A stretch of 45,540 nt of DNA from NCBI GenBank assembly GCA_913064775.1, contig CAJYAD010000029.1, positions 1 through 45,540 on the forward strand, in the 5' to 3' direction. Below the pieces are notes generated by a model that searched no databases, was not told the DNA's origin, and saw only the letters and a list, made by a program, of their open reading frames with translations. Position numbers and translations under genes: made by a program. Position 1 is the first letter of the stretch, and each line of letters starts with the position of its first letter. Source of the stretch: an uncultured Albidovulum sp. (GTDB lineage: Bacteria > Pseudomonadota > Alphaproteobacteria > Rhodobacterales > Rhodobacteraceae). Shown piece by piece: positions 1 through 7,375 of this stretch.

Positions 1-971
1 CGGCGGGCGACGCGCTGGAAATCCACGTCAATCCGGTCGCGGCGGCCTCTTTCGGCCTCAGTGTGGCCGACATCACCGGGCAGGTGTCGAAATTCCTGCA
101 AGGCGACGTGGTGACGAAATATGTCGGCCGCCAAAGCGAGATCGGCGTGCGGCTCTGGGCTGGCGCGAAGAATGAGGAGGTGCGGCGCAACAGACTGAAG
201 GACGTGCCGATCCGCACGCCGCAGGGCCGCTTGATCCCGCTTTCGACCGTCGCGAAGGTCGTGTTTCAGGGCGGCCAGCCGCAACTGACGCGCAGCAACC
301 TGGCGCAGGTCGTGGCCGTCACCGCGCAGATCGGCGGCGGGCACGACCTCGGCTCGACCATTGCCGCCGTGAAGACGCGGCTGGAGACGCCGGGCTTCCT
401 GCCCAGGGGCGTCAGCTACACGATCGGCGGTGCCTACAAGCAGCAGCAGATGGCCGCGCAGGGGATGATCAAGGTGTTCGGCGCCGCCATCATCGCCGAG
501 TTGATCCTGCTGTTGTTCCTGTATGAGAGCCTGTGGATCGCGCTGATCGTTGTCGGCTCCTCGGTGGTCGCGGTCGGGGCCGTCTTCACCGGGCTCTGGA
601 TCGCCGGGGTTGAACTGAACATCACCGCGATGATGGGCATGGTGATGATCGTGGGGATCGCGACCGAGATGTCGATCTTCCTGGTGTCGGAATACCAGTT
701 GCTGCGTCAGTCGATGCCCGACACCAAGGCGATCTTCGAGGCGGCGATCAACCGTCTGCGCCCGATTACCATGAGCACGCTCGCGATGATCCTGGCGCTC
801 TTGCCACTGGCGGCGGCGATCAGCGGCTCGGGCGACCAGATGCTGCAACCGCTGGCGTTGGCGATCATCTCGGGCACGATCATCCAGCTGCCGATGGTGC
901 TGTTCGTGATGCCGGTGCTGATCCGGATGACGATGCGCAAGCGAAGAACAGAGCCGAAGGAGATCACCTGA
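1..971 (+). CDS. RND efflux transporter inner-membrane subunit, C-terminal part (CusA/CzcA-like)
   Basis: The reading frame is open from the first base, so the 5' end lies outside the window; about 322 codons are visible. The first ~125 residues look like the periplasmic docking/pore region of an RND pump (the stretch PIRTPQGRLIPLSTVAKV is typical). They are followed by the C-terminal block of hydrophobic segments, including GVELNITAMMGMVMIVGIA and the RLRPITMSTLAMILALLPLA region that is conserved in the family. The protein ends in a basic cytoplasmic tail (MRKRRTEPKEIT). Such proteins are proton-driven inner-membrane subunits that work with a membrane-fusion protein and an outer-membrane channel. 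The short visible part suggests the heavy-metal (HAE-1/HME) group, but the substrate cannot be read from this half. The partner genes, if linked, would lie upstream of the window. Confidence 0.88.
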   Translation, partial: AGDALEIHVNPVAAASFGLSVADITGQVSKFLQGDVVTKYVGRQSEIGVRLWAGAKNEEVRRNRLKDVPIRTPQGRLIPLSTVAKVVFQGGQPQLTRSNLAQVVAVTAQIGGGHDLGSTIAAVKTRLETPGFLPRGVSYTIGGAYKQQQMAAQGMIKVFGAAIIAELILLLFLYESLWIALIVVGSSVVAVGAVFTGLWIAGVELNITAMMGMVMIVGIATEMSIFLVSEYQLLRQSMPDTKAIFEAAINRLRPITMSTLAMILALLPLAAAISGSGDQMLQPLALAIISGTIIQLPMVLFVMPVLIRMTMRKRRTEPKEIT

Positions 972-1114
972 CCGTGTCGCGCCGCGTCCCCTCCGCGCCC
1001 CGCGGGGGCGAACGGATTACGTGCGCGGCTTCACGGTGTCTTCCCCCCGGTGGCGTCCATTTGCAGGCCCATCAAATTGGGACCGGCCAGACATCGGCGC
1101 GGCGGCCCCCAGGA

Positions 1115-1597
1115 TCAATCCACCGGCAGGTGTTTGCGCAACAGCCGCCATTCATGCCAGACGAGAACGATCACGATCAGATCGAAGACCGTCAGCACGA
1201 TCAGCCCGAAAGACTGCGTGTAGCTGTAGCGGTAGAGCTGATAGACGATGAATGCGCCAAGCGCGATCAGCGACAGCGGATAGGCGATCAGCTTCTCGCG
1301 CAGCAGCCCGGCCACCAGCACGACTTTGATCAAGCCGTGGCTGATCAGGTAGAACGCATAGAAGGATTGGGTCCCTCCGGTCAGGTGCTGGGCGGCATTC
1401 ACCAGATGGGTCGCCACGAAATCCCGAGGATCCTCGGTCAGTTCATCCTGGGTCAGGACATTGACCCAATGAAGGATCGCTGGCGCCGATACCAGGTAGA
1501 ACACAAGTCCGCCAACGATCTCGGTCAGCGCGTGCAATCCCTTGAGGACAACACTAAATCGAAAGACTTGGTGGATGCGGTGCTCAGTGACTTGCAT
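1115..1597 (-). CDS. DUF2127 family membrane protein
   Basis: A 160-residue protein with about four hydrophobic segments. It begins with an amphipathic N-terminus (HQVFRFSVVLKGLHALTEIVGG), has the family-typical central stretch YAFYLISHGLIKVVLVAGLL (about residues 80-100), and ends with a membrane segment followed by WHEWRLLRKHLPVD. This matches my memory of the DUF2127 family, whose function is unknown. It is divergent from the PAP2 phosphatase gene with only 34 bp between the start codons, so the two promoters must overlap each other or the neighbouring coding sequence. The start at 1597 is the first ATG giving a sensible N-terminus; the ribosome-binding site is weak. Confidence 0.8.
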   Translation of the reverse strand: MQVTEHRIHQVFRFSVVLKGLHALTEIVGGLVFYLVSAPAILHWVNVLTQDELTEDPRDFVATHLVNAAQHLTGGTQSFYAFYLISHGLIKVVLVAGLLREKLIAYPLSLIALGAFIVYQLYRYSYTQSFGLIVLTVFDLIVIVLVWHEWRLLRKHLPVD

Positions 1598-1631
1598 TCC
1601 GTGATCAACCTCATTCCATGAAAGGCAGGCA

Positions 1632-2174
1632 ATGGACGCCGCGATTACTCACTGGATCAACTCCTTCGCGGGAAAAAGCGCTCTTCTCGATCACATAATG
1701 ATCGCGATCACACAAGTCGGGGTTCCGGCCATCGTTCTGGTGGTGGTCCTGCAATGGTGGGGCCGCGAAGACCGTCCGCATCTGCGTCACGCGGCGATCT
1801 GCGCCGGGCTTGCCTTCCTGCTGGGCCTTGCCCTGAACCAGGGCGTCCTGCTGTTCATCCACCGTTTGCGCCCCTATGAGGTTGGCGTCACGCATCTTCT
1901 GATCGCCAAGAGCGCCGACTGGTCGTTCCCGTCGGACCACGCGACCGCGTCGATGTCGGTCGTGATGGCCTTCGCGCTACAGAGGCTGCCGCGCCGGACG
2001 CTGGTGCTCTTTGCGATGGCGTTTCTGGTTTGCCTGTCGCGCATCTTTGTCGGCACCCATTATCTGACCGATATCCTTGGCGGCACCGCCACCGGGGTGA
2101 TCGCGGCGATCGCGGTCCGCATCCTCTACCGCGAGAACAGCAAGCTCGACCGGTTCGCGACCAGCATCTTGTGA
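1632..2174 (+). CDS. PAP2-family phosphatase (undecaprenyl-diphosphatase-like)
   Basis: A 180-residue polytopic membrane protein with the three PAP2 motifs in order: HRLRP ending at residue 81, SFPSDH at 98-103 (His103 would be the acid/base) and SRIFVGTHYLTD at 136-147 (His143 would be the nucleophile). The family removes phosphate from lipid pyrophosphates or phosphates on the periplasmic side. The small size and single domain suit a BcrC/YbjG-type undecaprenyl pyrophosphate phosphatase, or a phosphatidylglycerophosphate phosphatase. The usual Lys seven positions before the RP of motif 1 is not obvious. The ATG at 1632 follows AAAGGCAGGCA, a modest ribosome-binding site. An 11-bp inverted repeat lies just downstream and may end transcription. 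Confidence 0.85.
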   Translation: MDAAITHWINSFAGKSALLDHIMIAITQVGVPAIVLVVVLQWWGREDRPHLRHAAICAGLAFLLGLALNQGVLLFIHRLRPYEVGVTHLLIAKSADWSFPSDHATASMSVVMAFALQRLPRRTLVLFAMAFLVCLSRIFVGTHYLTDILGGTATGVIAAIAVRILYRENSKLDRFATSIL

Positions 2175-2198
2175 CGCGGCCCTTGCGGCCAAGCTCGT

Positions 2199-2236
2199 GG
2201 GTTCGATCCGCAGCGTCGCGATGTTGGATCGAACCC
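2199..2236. terminator. Inverted repeat downstream of the PAP2 gene
   Basis: GGGTTCGATCC (2199-2209) and GGATCGAACCC (2226-2236) form a perfect 11-bp stem with a 16-base loop, 25 bp after the PAP2 stop codon and between two convergent reading frames. No T-run follows on either strand. It could therefore be a factor-dependent terminator or an RNA-stabilising hairpin. Terminator is the best guess. Confidence 0.45.
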
Positions 2237-2276
2237 GGGGCTTCGCGCCTCGGGCCGTCCACGACGCAGGGGCGCT

Positions 2277-2417
2277 TCACAGGGGCTTGGGCGCGGCCCA
2301 ATCGTTGCGCCCGGCCCGGTCGTTGCCCTGCGCCATGTGGCAGCTTTCGCAGACCGCGCGCGCCGTCATGATCGACCCGATCTCACCCAAAGAGTTCACA
2401 TTCGACGCGCGGATCAA
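2277..2417 (-). pseudogene. Possible heme-binding (CXXCH) fragment, c-type cytochrome remnant
   Basis: On the minus strand a short open frame ends with the residues RAVCESCHMAQGNDRAG followed by about ten more residues and TGA at 2277-2279. CESCH is a c-type heme attachment motif. Codon third positions are GC-rich, as in real genes of this window. Upstream the frame runs into the secreted protein gene at 2414-2722: its TGA overlaps a TTG in this frame, so the only in-frame starts are that TTG or an internal ATG. At 46 residues or fewer, without an N-terminal signal, it looks like the 3' remnant of a cytochrome gene rather than a working one. Alternatives are a chance motif or a frame-shifted 3' end of the neighbour. 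Confidence 0.35.
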
Positions 2418-2722
2418 TCGCCGCGCCGGTAGCGGCGGTAGGCATGGCCTTCGTCGCCATTGTTCTGCCAGTGCCGGTCACCGTTGCGGCGGTAATATCC
2501 GCGGGACTGTTCCCGCTCTTGCCGCCACTGCGCATCACGCCGGTCCGCGCGCCGGTAATTGTCGCCCTCGCGATTGCCAAACAGCACCTGCGGCAACACT
2601 TGCGAAAAGATCCCGTCCGCATGGGCCGGGGCAGCAACGGTGGACAGCCCGCCAAACGAGATGAGCGCGGCCAGCGCCACCGCCGTGATCCTGGTACGGA
2701 TATTTCTGACTGAGGGTCTCAT
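2414..2722 (-). CDS. Small secreted Arg/Tyr/Asp-rich protein, unknown function
   Basis: A 102-residue protein. Residues 1 to about 34 form a clear Sec signal: basic MRPSVRNIRTR, a hydrophobic core, then APAHA as cleavage site. The mature part is short and very rich in Arg, Tyr, Asp, Asn and Gln (for example RRADRRDAQWRQEREQSRG and the end YRRYRRGD), with no recognisable domain. It resembles short periplasmic RcnB-like or YXWXXXR-type basic proteins only loosely. I chose the ATG at 2722 because GGAG lies seven bases upstream and the signal peptide begins directly there. A longer upstream frame exists but has no signal-like start. Its 3' end overlaps the possible heme fragment. Confidence 0.7.
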   Translation of the reverse strand: MRPSVRNIRTRITAVALAALISFGGLSTVAAPAHADGIFSQVLPQVLFGNREGDNYRRADRRDAQWRQEREQSRGYYRRNGDRHWQNNGDEGHAYRRYRRGD

Positions 2723-3071
2723 GATCTGCTCCAATTCTGCCAAGTCAAAAGCCTTCTGAAAGGCCGTTACCCAGAGATCGGCATTCAACGTGGCGGTGAG
2801 GTGTCCGCAGTCATACGCTTCGGTAAGTATGTTCACGCAAAGTCGATCCGGGCGCGAACACGCCGTTCGCCCCGCGCCCGGGCGAGGCTCGCCGCGGGTC
2901 AGGGATAATGCTGGCTCGGATTGGAGGCTGAACCGCCCTGGGTTCCCCAGAGACTCACTCCGAAGTGAGTATGGACGAAGCCTATGAGACGATACGACAT
3001 AGCAAACCGCAAGTCGCCTAAGCCCTGCGAGCGGGCGGTTCGGGTGCAAAGAACTGCCGGGAGATAAGAGG
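2723..3071. other. Divergent intergenic region without recognisable genes
   Basis: This is 349 bp between two divergently transcribed genes for small secreted proteins. It contains a perfect inverted repeat ACTCACT/AGTGAGT (2953-2959 and 2964-2970, loop CCGA) and a shorter CATAC/GTATG pair near 2815-2833. Either could be an operator or a hairpin. Base composition is less GC-rich than in the flanking core genes. I see no RNA gene and no convincing open frame. Confidence 0.5.
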
Positions 3072-3386
3072 ATGAAGTTTGTTGTGACGTTCCTTGCCCT
3101 AACACTTGCATCACAAGCGTCTGCTGAAGTCAGCCAAAGTCTCGACAACTACTGCAGAAGTCTGGCGAAGAGCGCCGAGGTCATGATGGCGCTGCATCAG
3201 ACGGGTAAGCAGACCCTTTCTCAGGCGTTGGACGAGATACCCAATGGCTCGCAACTACCGCTGCTACAAATGATGGCTGTTGCGGCATATCAAGCGCCGC
3301 GATACCGGACACCTGCTGCGCAAGGGGGGGCAGTCGCCTCATTCAACAATCTTGTATATGCGATGTGTCTCAAATGGCCGGGTTGA
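3072..3386 (+). CDS. Small secreted protein, unknown function
   Basis: A 104-residue protein with a short Sec signal peptide (MKFVVTFLALTLASQASA, cleavage after residue 18). The mature part contains two cysteines (in NYCRSL and YAMCLKWPG) that could form a disulfide in the periplasm. A good ribosome-binding site (GGGAGATAAGAGG) precedes the ATG. I recognise no family. The middle (QTLSQALDEIPNG to YQAPRY) looks helical. Codon use is less GC-biased than in the neighbouring housekeeping genes, and the gene lies on the AT-richer side of a tRNA, so it may be acquired. Confidence 0.7.
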   Translation: MKFVVTFLALTLASQASAEVSQSLDNYCRSLAKSAEVMMALHQTGKQTLSQALDEIPNGSQLPLLQMMAVAAYQAPRYRTPAAQGGAVASFNNLVYAMCLKWPG

Positions 3387-3535
3387 ACTATTCTTAGCAC
3401 GCATCCGCGATCCGTTTCCCAGCTCGACGCGGCGCGCAAGGCACGTCAGATCGTCCAGTGAAATCCGGCCTGATCTACGATAATCCGCGTCGATGTGGGG
3501 GATATAGTGTGGGACGACACTTTTCTCTTCTCTGA

Positions 3536-3552
3536 TTTTATATAAAAATCAA
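3536..3552 (-). terminator. AT-rich palindrome just downstream of tRNA-Glu
   Basis: The bases 3536-3552 read GATTTTATATAAAAATC, a near-perfect palindrome about 20 bp beyond the 3' end of the tRNA, in an unusually AT-rich patch for this genome. Read on the tRNA strand it can form a weak hairpin with a U-rich arm, so it may end tRNA transcription. Confidence 0.35.
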
Positions 3553-3570
3553 ATACTTGCGAGAACGCCT

Positions 3571-3645
3571 TGGCAGCCCGTAGGGGAGTCGAACCCCTCT
3601 TTCCAGGTTGAAAACCTGGCGTCCTAACCGATAGACGAACGGGCC
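3571..3645 (-). tRNA. tRNA-Glu (anticodon UUC)
   Basis: The minus strand folds as a full cloverleaf. The acceptor stem is GGCCCGT with ACGGGCT (one G-U pair). The anticodon stem CCAGG/CCTGG encloses the loop TTTTCAA, giving anticodon TTC. The T arm is AGGGG-TTCGACT-CCCCT. The discriminator base is G and the terminal CCA is encoded (3571-3573). It lies 82 bp downstream of recJ on the same strand. Confidence 0.97.
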
Positions 3646-3727
3646 ACGTTTGGCGTGGGGCGGTATTTAGGCGGTTGGCCCGTGACTCGCAAGAGGGAAT
3701 TTGCCCCCCGATCATGGATTTTCAAAC

Positions 3728-5470
3728 TCAGGTCCGTGCGGCGTCTTCCAGCCGCAATTGCACCTTGCGCCGGCCGCCCCAGCTGTTGATTTCCAGCCGC
3801 CCCGCCAGGTGCAGCCGGGCCCCGCCATGGCCTTCGATCAGCGGGCCGAGCGGGCCGTCGAAGGCGCCGAAGGCGATCGCGTCCAGCTTGGGGCCGGTGC
3901 CGTCAGAGAACGAAAACCGCAGATGGGTCTCGCCCACGCGCTTGGCAAAATGCACCGCCTGGGCGGCGAAGGCGAAGCGTGGGGCAGGGGCGCCCGCGCC
4001 GAAGGGGCCGGCGGTCTCGATCTCGTCGATCAGCTCGGGCGTGGCGGCGCCCGGCATCAACAGCGCGTCAAGGCGCAGATCCGCGGCACCGGCCTGATCG
4101 GCGCCCTGCTTTGCCAAAAGCTCTGCCAGCCGCGCCATCGCGGGTTCCAGCTGATCGCGCGCCACCGTCAGCCCGGCCGCCATCTTGTGGCCGCCGCCCT
4201 TCAGCAGCAGCCCCTCGGCCGTCACCCGCTGGATCGCCGCGCCCAGATCGACCCCGGCGATCGACCGGCCAGAGCCCTTGCCCTCATCCCCGTCCAGCCC
4301 GATGACAACGGCGGGGCGGTTGGCGGCCTCCTTCAGCCGCGCCGCGACGATGCCGACAACGCCCGGATGCCAGCCCTCGCCCGCCGCCCAGACCAGCGGG
4401 CCGTCCAACCCGCGCGCCTCGGCCTGGGCCAGCGCGGCGGCGCGCACCGCGGCCTCGATATCGCGGCGCTCGGTGTTCAGCTCATCCAGCCGCTCGGCCA
4501 GCGCGCGGGCCTCGGCCGGGTCGGTGCACGACAGCAGCCGGGCGCCCAGATCGGCCCGTCCGATGCGACCGCCGGCATTCACCCGCGGCCCCAGCAGGAA
4601 CCCCAGATGATAGGGCGCGGGCGGCTCGGTCAGGCGGGCGACATCGGCCAGCGCCACCAGGCCGGGCCGGCCACGCTGCGCCATGATCTTCAGCCCCTGA
4701 CGCACCAGCGCCCGGTTGACCCCCGTCAAGGGCGCCACATCGGCCACCGTGGCCAGCGCCACCAGATCAAGCTGCGCCATCAGGTCGGGGCCCTGGTGGC
4801 CCTCGGCGCGCATCTGGCGGTTGGCCTCGACCAGCATCAGAAAGACCACGCCGGCGGCGCAAAGATGCCCCAGATCGCCGCTTTCGTCCTGACGGTTTGG
4901 GTTCACCACGGCCAGCGCGGGGGGCAGCGTCTCGCCGCCCAGATGGTGATCGAGCACGATCACATCCGCGCCCCGGGCGGCGGCGATCGGCTCATGCGAG
5001 AGCGTGCCGCAATCGACGCAGATGATCAGGTCATGGTCGCGCGCCAGCGCCGCCATCGCCGGGACGTTGGGGCCGTAGCCCTCGTCGATCCGGTCGGGGA
5101 TATACAGCGTGGAGTCGCGCCCGATCTCGCGCAGCCAGCCGATCAGCAGTGCGGCCGAGGCGCCGCCGTCGACGTCGTAATCGGCGAAGATCGCGATTCG
5201 CTCGCCCGCACGCACGGCCTGCAGGACCCGCGCCGCCGCCGCGCCCATGTCGCGCAGGCTCAGCGGATCGGGCAGCAGCTCTCGCAATGTCGGGGCCAGA
5301 AAACCGGCCGCCTGATCCGGCGCCACCCCGCGCCGCGCCAGCGTGGCGCAAAGCGGCAGCGGCAGCCGGGTGCTCTGGGCGATGGCTTCGGCCAGACGTT
5401 CCTCTTCGACCGAGGGGCCGACCCAGCGGCGCCCGGTGGCCGAGTGCTCGATTCCCAGAAAAGATGTCAT
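3728..5470 (-). CDS. recJ: Single-stranded-DNA-specific exonuclease RecJ
   Basis: A 580-residue protein, the normal length. RecJ degrades single-stranded DNA 5' to 3' in recombination and mismatch repair. The DHH phosphoesterase motifs are all visible: DYDVDG (97-102), PDRIDEGYGPN (125-135), CVDCGT (151-156) and LDHH (173-176), followed by HLCAAGV (202-208). The DHHA1 part has KGSGRSI and GGGHKMAAGL, and the C-terminal OB-like domain ends in LRLEDAART. All metal ligands expected from the family appear intact. In related genomes recJ commonly follows glpX; here two extra hydrolase genes separate them. A repeat-derived hairpin lies just upstream of the start codon. Confidence 0.97.
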   Translation of the reverse strand: MTSFLGIEHSATGRRWVGPSVEEERLAEAIAQSTRLPLPLCATLARRGVAPDQAAGFLAPTLRELLPDPLSLRDMGAAAARVLQAVRAGERIAIFADYDVDGGASAALLIGWLREIGRDSTLYIPDRIDEGYGPNVPAMAALARDHDLIICVDCGTLSHEPIAAARGADVIVLDHHLGGETLPPALAVVNPNRQDESGDLGHLCAAGVVFLMLVEANRQMRAEGHQGPDLMAQLDLVALATVADVAPLTGVNRALVRQGLKIMAQRGRPGLVALADVARLTEPPAPYHLGFLLGPRVNAGGRIGRADLGARLLSCTDPAEARALAERLDELNTERRDIEAAVRAAALAQAEARGLDGPLVWAAGEGWHPGVVGIVAARLKEAANRPAVVIGLDGDEGKGSGRSIAGVDLGAAIQRVTAEGLLLKGGGHKMAAGLTVARDQLEPAMARLAELLAKQGADQAGAADLRLDALLMPGAATPELIDEIETAGPFGAGAPAPRFAFAAQAVHFAKRVGETHLRFSFSDGTGPKLDAIAFGAFDGPLGPLIEGHGGARLHLAGRLEINSWGGRRKVQLRLEDAART

Positions 5471-5537
5471 GCCGCCTTCCTAGCCGAGGTGCCGGGCGAT
5501 GTCCGCCCCAATTCGCGGGGCGCGCTCAGGCGGCCCC

Positions 5538-5640
5538 CCCGCGGGACACTTGGCTCAAGGTCAAAGCAGAAAGAACATCCTTTGCTTTCTCTTTGGCCCA
5601 AATATCCCGGGGGTGCAGGGGGCAGCGCCCCCGCCGCAAA
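5538..5640. repeat. Intergenic repeat, facing pair (family of six loci, copy a)
   Basis: The right half (5576-5640) reads as a ...CTTTGGCCCAAATATCCCGG core followed by GGGGGCAGCGCCCCC. The left half (5543-5575) is a diverged inverted copy of the same core, so the two arms face each other around 5573 and could pair as a long hairpin in RNA. It lies between the alpha/beta hydrolase gene and recJ, on whose shared transcript it may act as a processing or stabilising element. Confidence 0.7.
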
Positions 5641-5662
5641 GGTGCAGCCGCCATGGCGCATC

Positions 5663-6763
5663 CTAGTGAAACTGCACGTCCAGAAGATTGATCAGCGCCT
5701 GGGCCAGCGCCGCATGGGCCGCGCTGCGCGCCTTGCCGCTGTCGCCGCAGATCGGCGCGCCGCTGCCCGAATCCTTCAGGATCGCACCGCCCTTTGGGGT
5801 GCATTGAGGAAAGGTATCGTAGCGATTGACGCCCGGCAGGTCGGTGTAGCTGACATTGGCGCCGGCCTGTTTCAGGGCCGTGCCCTGCATGCCCTTCGGC
5901 GCCACGTCCGGCTTGCCCAGATCGATGATCGCGACCGGCACCGGCGCCTTCGCCAGACTGGAAGCGTCGAAACTGGCGGCGTATTCGGGGGCGATGGCGA
6001 TCGCGAAGGCGATCCGCGGATCGCGGCGCAGCTTGGTCAGCGGGGTCAGGTCGGCACTGTGCAGATCGATGCCCCCGGCCTTCAGCCAGGCGCAATCGAT
6101 GCCGGCACCGCCCTTGTCGCAGCTCTGCGCGAAGGCGGCCGGATCGATGTGCCCGCCGGCCACCGACAGCGCCCCCGTGCCGCCCAGAAACAGCCCCACC
6201 GCGGCGATCTTGTTCTCGGCGATGCTCTTGTCCCAGTCGGGATTGGACAGGATCGCGTTCAGCGCGCCGCTGAGGTCGCGGGCGCGGTTGGCGATCTCCT
6301 CGACCGCCAGTTGCGCATCCTTCGCCCCCAGCATCGGCCCATGTTCGGCCACCACGATATAGCCCGCCCGCGCCAGCCGTTTCGCCAGCCACGCCCCGTT
6401 GTTCGACGACGACCGCAGCCCGCCATGCGACAGCACCACCAGCGGGTGGCGGCCCGGCGGGATCGGCGCGCCGCGCTCGCCCGAGGTGCCCTCGAACACC
6501 GCGTTGCCGCCGATGGTCACCGGCGTGCCCGGCCCGGTAGCGGGATACCACAGCGTCAGGTCGATCTGCCGCCCGGTGCCGGCATCGGTATAGGTCGCGC
6601 TAAACACCCCCACCGGCGCCGCGATCGAGCTGCCCGAGGTCGCGGGGTTCTCGGCCGGGGCCGTGGCGGGGGCGGGGACTGTATCGCTTCGGGCGCCCTG
6701 AGGCGCCAATCCCAGGGCCGCCAACAGCGCGCCGAGGACCAGGGCGGGAAGCGCGAATTTCAT
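5663..6763 (-). CDS. Secreted alpha/beta-hydrolase-fold protein (dienelactone hydrolase/PAF-AH-like), catalytic residues replaced
   Basis: A 366-residue protein with a signal peptide (about residues 1-26) and an Ala/Pro linker. The fold signature is that of predicted dienelactone hydrolases related to PAF acetylhydrolase: LTLWYPA (69-75), HPLVVLSHGGLRSS (oxyanion region, 106-119), GYIVVAEHG and a C-terminal Cys-rich end. The nucleophile elbow, normally GxSxGG, reads GLFLGG (190-195), with Phe192 where the catalytic Ser belongs. The region that usually carries the catalytic His (PGAGHF-like) reads PGVNRYDTF, with Arg314 in that place. The protein is probably not a serine hydrolase any more and may bind a ligand or protein. 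It is preceded on the same strand by the cysteine hydrolase gene, 60 bp upstream. Confidence 0.8.
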   Translation of the reverse strand: MKFALPALVLGALLAALGLAPQGARSDTVPAPATAPAENPATSGSSIAAPVGVFSATYTDAGTGRQIDLTLWYPATGPGTPVTIGGNAVFEGTSGERGAPIPPGRHPLVVLSHGGLRSSSNNGAWLAKRLARAGYIVVAEHGPMLGAKDAQLAVEEIANRARDLSGALNAILSNPDWDKSIAENKIAAVGLFLGGTGALSVAGGHIDPAAFAQSCDKGGAGIDCAWLKAGGIDLHSADLTPLTKLRRDPRIAFAIAIAPEYAASFDASSLAKAPVPVAIIDLGKPDVAPKGMQGTALKQAGANVSYTDLPGVNRYDTFPQCTPKGGAILKDSGSGAPICGDSGKARSAAHAALAQALINLLDVQFH

Positions 6764-6823
6764 GTTGAACTCCGGTCGGGCGGAAAGGCGCCAATCCGGT
6801 TGAAACCTAGCGCGAGGTCCGGG

Positions 6824-7375
6824 TCAAGCAGCGATTTCGTCAGCTGCGCGGGCGGTGACGAACTCGGCGTGCAGATGCGAGACGGCGCTGGCATGGATCG
6901 CTTCGGCCTGCATCGCGGGCGCGTTGCTCCAGGAATAGTCGGCGCTGGTGTCGAAGGCCGCGCAGGCGTCATGGGCCAGGATCACGCCGAAGCCGAGGTT
7001 GGCGGCCATCCGGCAGGTGGTCGAGACGCAATGCGGCGTGGTCAGCCCGCAGACCACCAGCTTGGTCGCGCCTAGGCCGTGCAGATGGGCCTCTAGCGGG
7101 GTGCCGATGAAGGCCGAGTTCACGGATTTCTCGAAGATCGTCTCGCCGGGCAGGGGCGTGACTTCGGGTTTGAACGCATTGCCCGGGCCGGGGCCAAGCG
7201 GGCTGCCGGGTGTCGTGCTGAGGTGGCGGATATGGACCAGCGGCGCCCCGGCGGCCCGCCAGCGCGCCAGCAGCCTGCCCGCCGCCGCCTCGGCCCCGGG
7301 GTTGTTGCGCGCGCCCCAGCGCGGGTCGTCGAACCCGCGCTGGATGTCAATCAGGATCAGGGCGGCCGGGCTCAC
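6824..7375 (-). CDS. Isochorismatase-family cysteine hydrolase
   Basis: A 183-residue protein with the Asp-Lys-Cys triad of the family: Asp10 (LILIDIQRGF), Lys83 (FEKSVNSAF) and Cys116 (GLTTPHCVSTTCRMA). The family hydrolyses amides or vinyl ethers (nicotinamide, isochorismate, ureido compounds). This sequence is closest in style to the general cysteine hydrolases of nicotinamidase type, and the substrate is not predictable. Its ATG overlaps the glpX stop codon by four bases (7372-7375), so the two are translationally coupled. Confidence 0.9.
   Translation of the reverse strand: MSPAALILIDIQRGFDDPRWGARNNPGAEAAAGRLLARWRAAGAPLVHIRHLSTTPGSPLGPGPGNAFKPEVTPLPGETIFEKSVNSAFIGTPLEAHLHGLGATKLVVCGLTTPHCVSTTCRMAANLGFGVILAHDACAAFDTSADYSWSNAPAMQAEAIHASAVSHLHAEFVTARAADEIAA

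Noticed and set aside
2196-2240. Possible tRNA because of the T-arm-like GGTTCGATCC
   Set aside because: The surrounding bases form only a simple 11-bp inverted repeat; no acceptor stem, anticodon arm or D arm can be drawn around it.
2983-3063. A 26-codon frame (MRRYDIANRKSPKPCERAV) that could be a transposase start
   Set aside because: It is too short, no terminal inverted repeats or continuing frame are found, and the match to any transposase is only impressionistic.
3701-7075. A plus-strand open frame of more than 1,100 codons
   Set aside because: It lies opposite recJ and the hydrolase genes, has a composition dominated by Arg, Gln, Gly and Ala, and matches no protein; it is an antisense artefact of high GC content.
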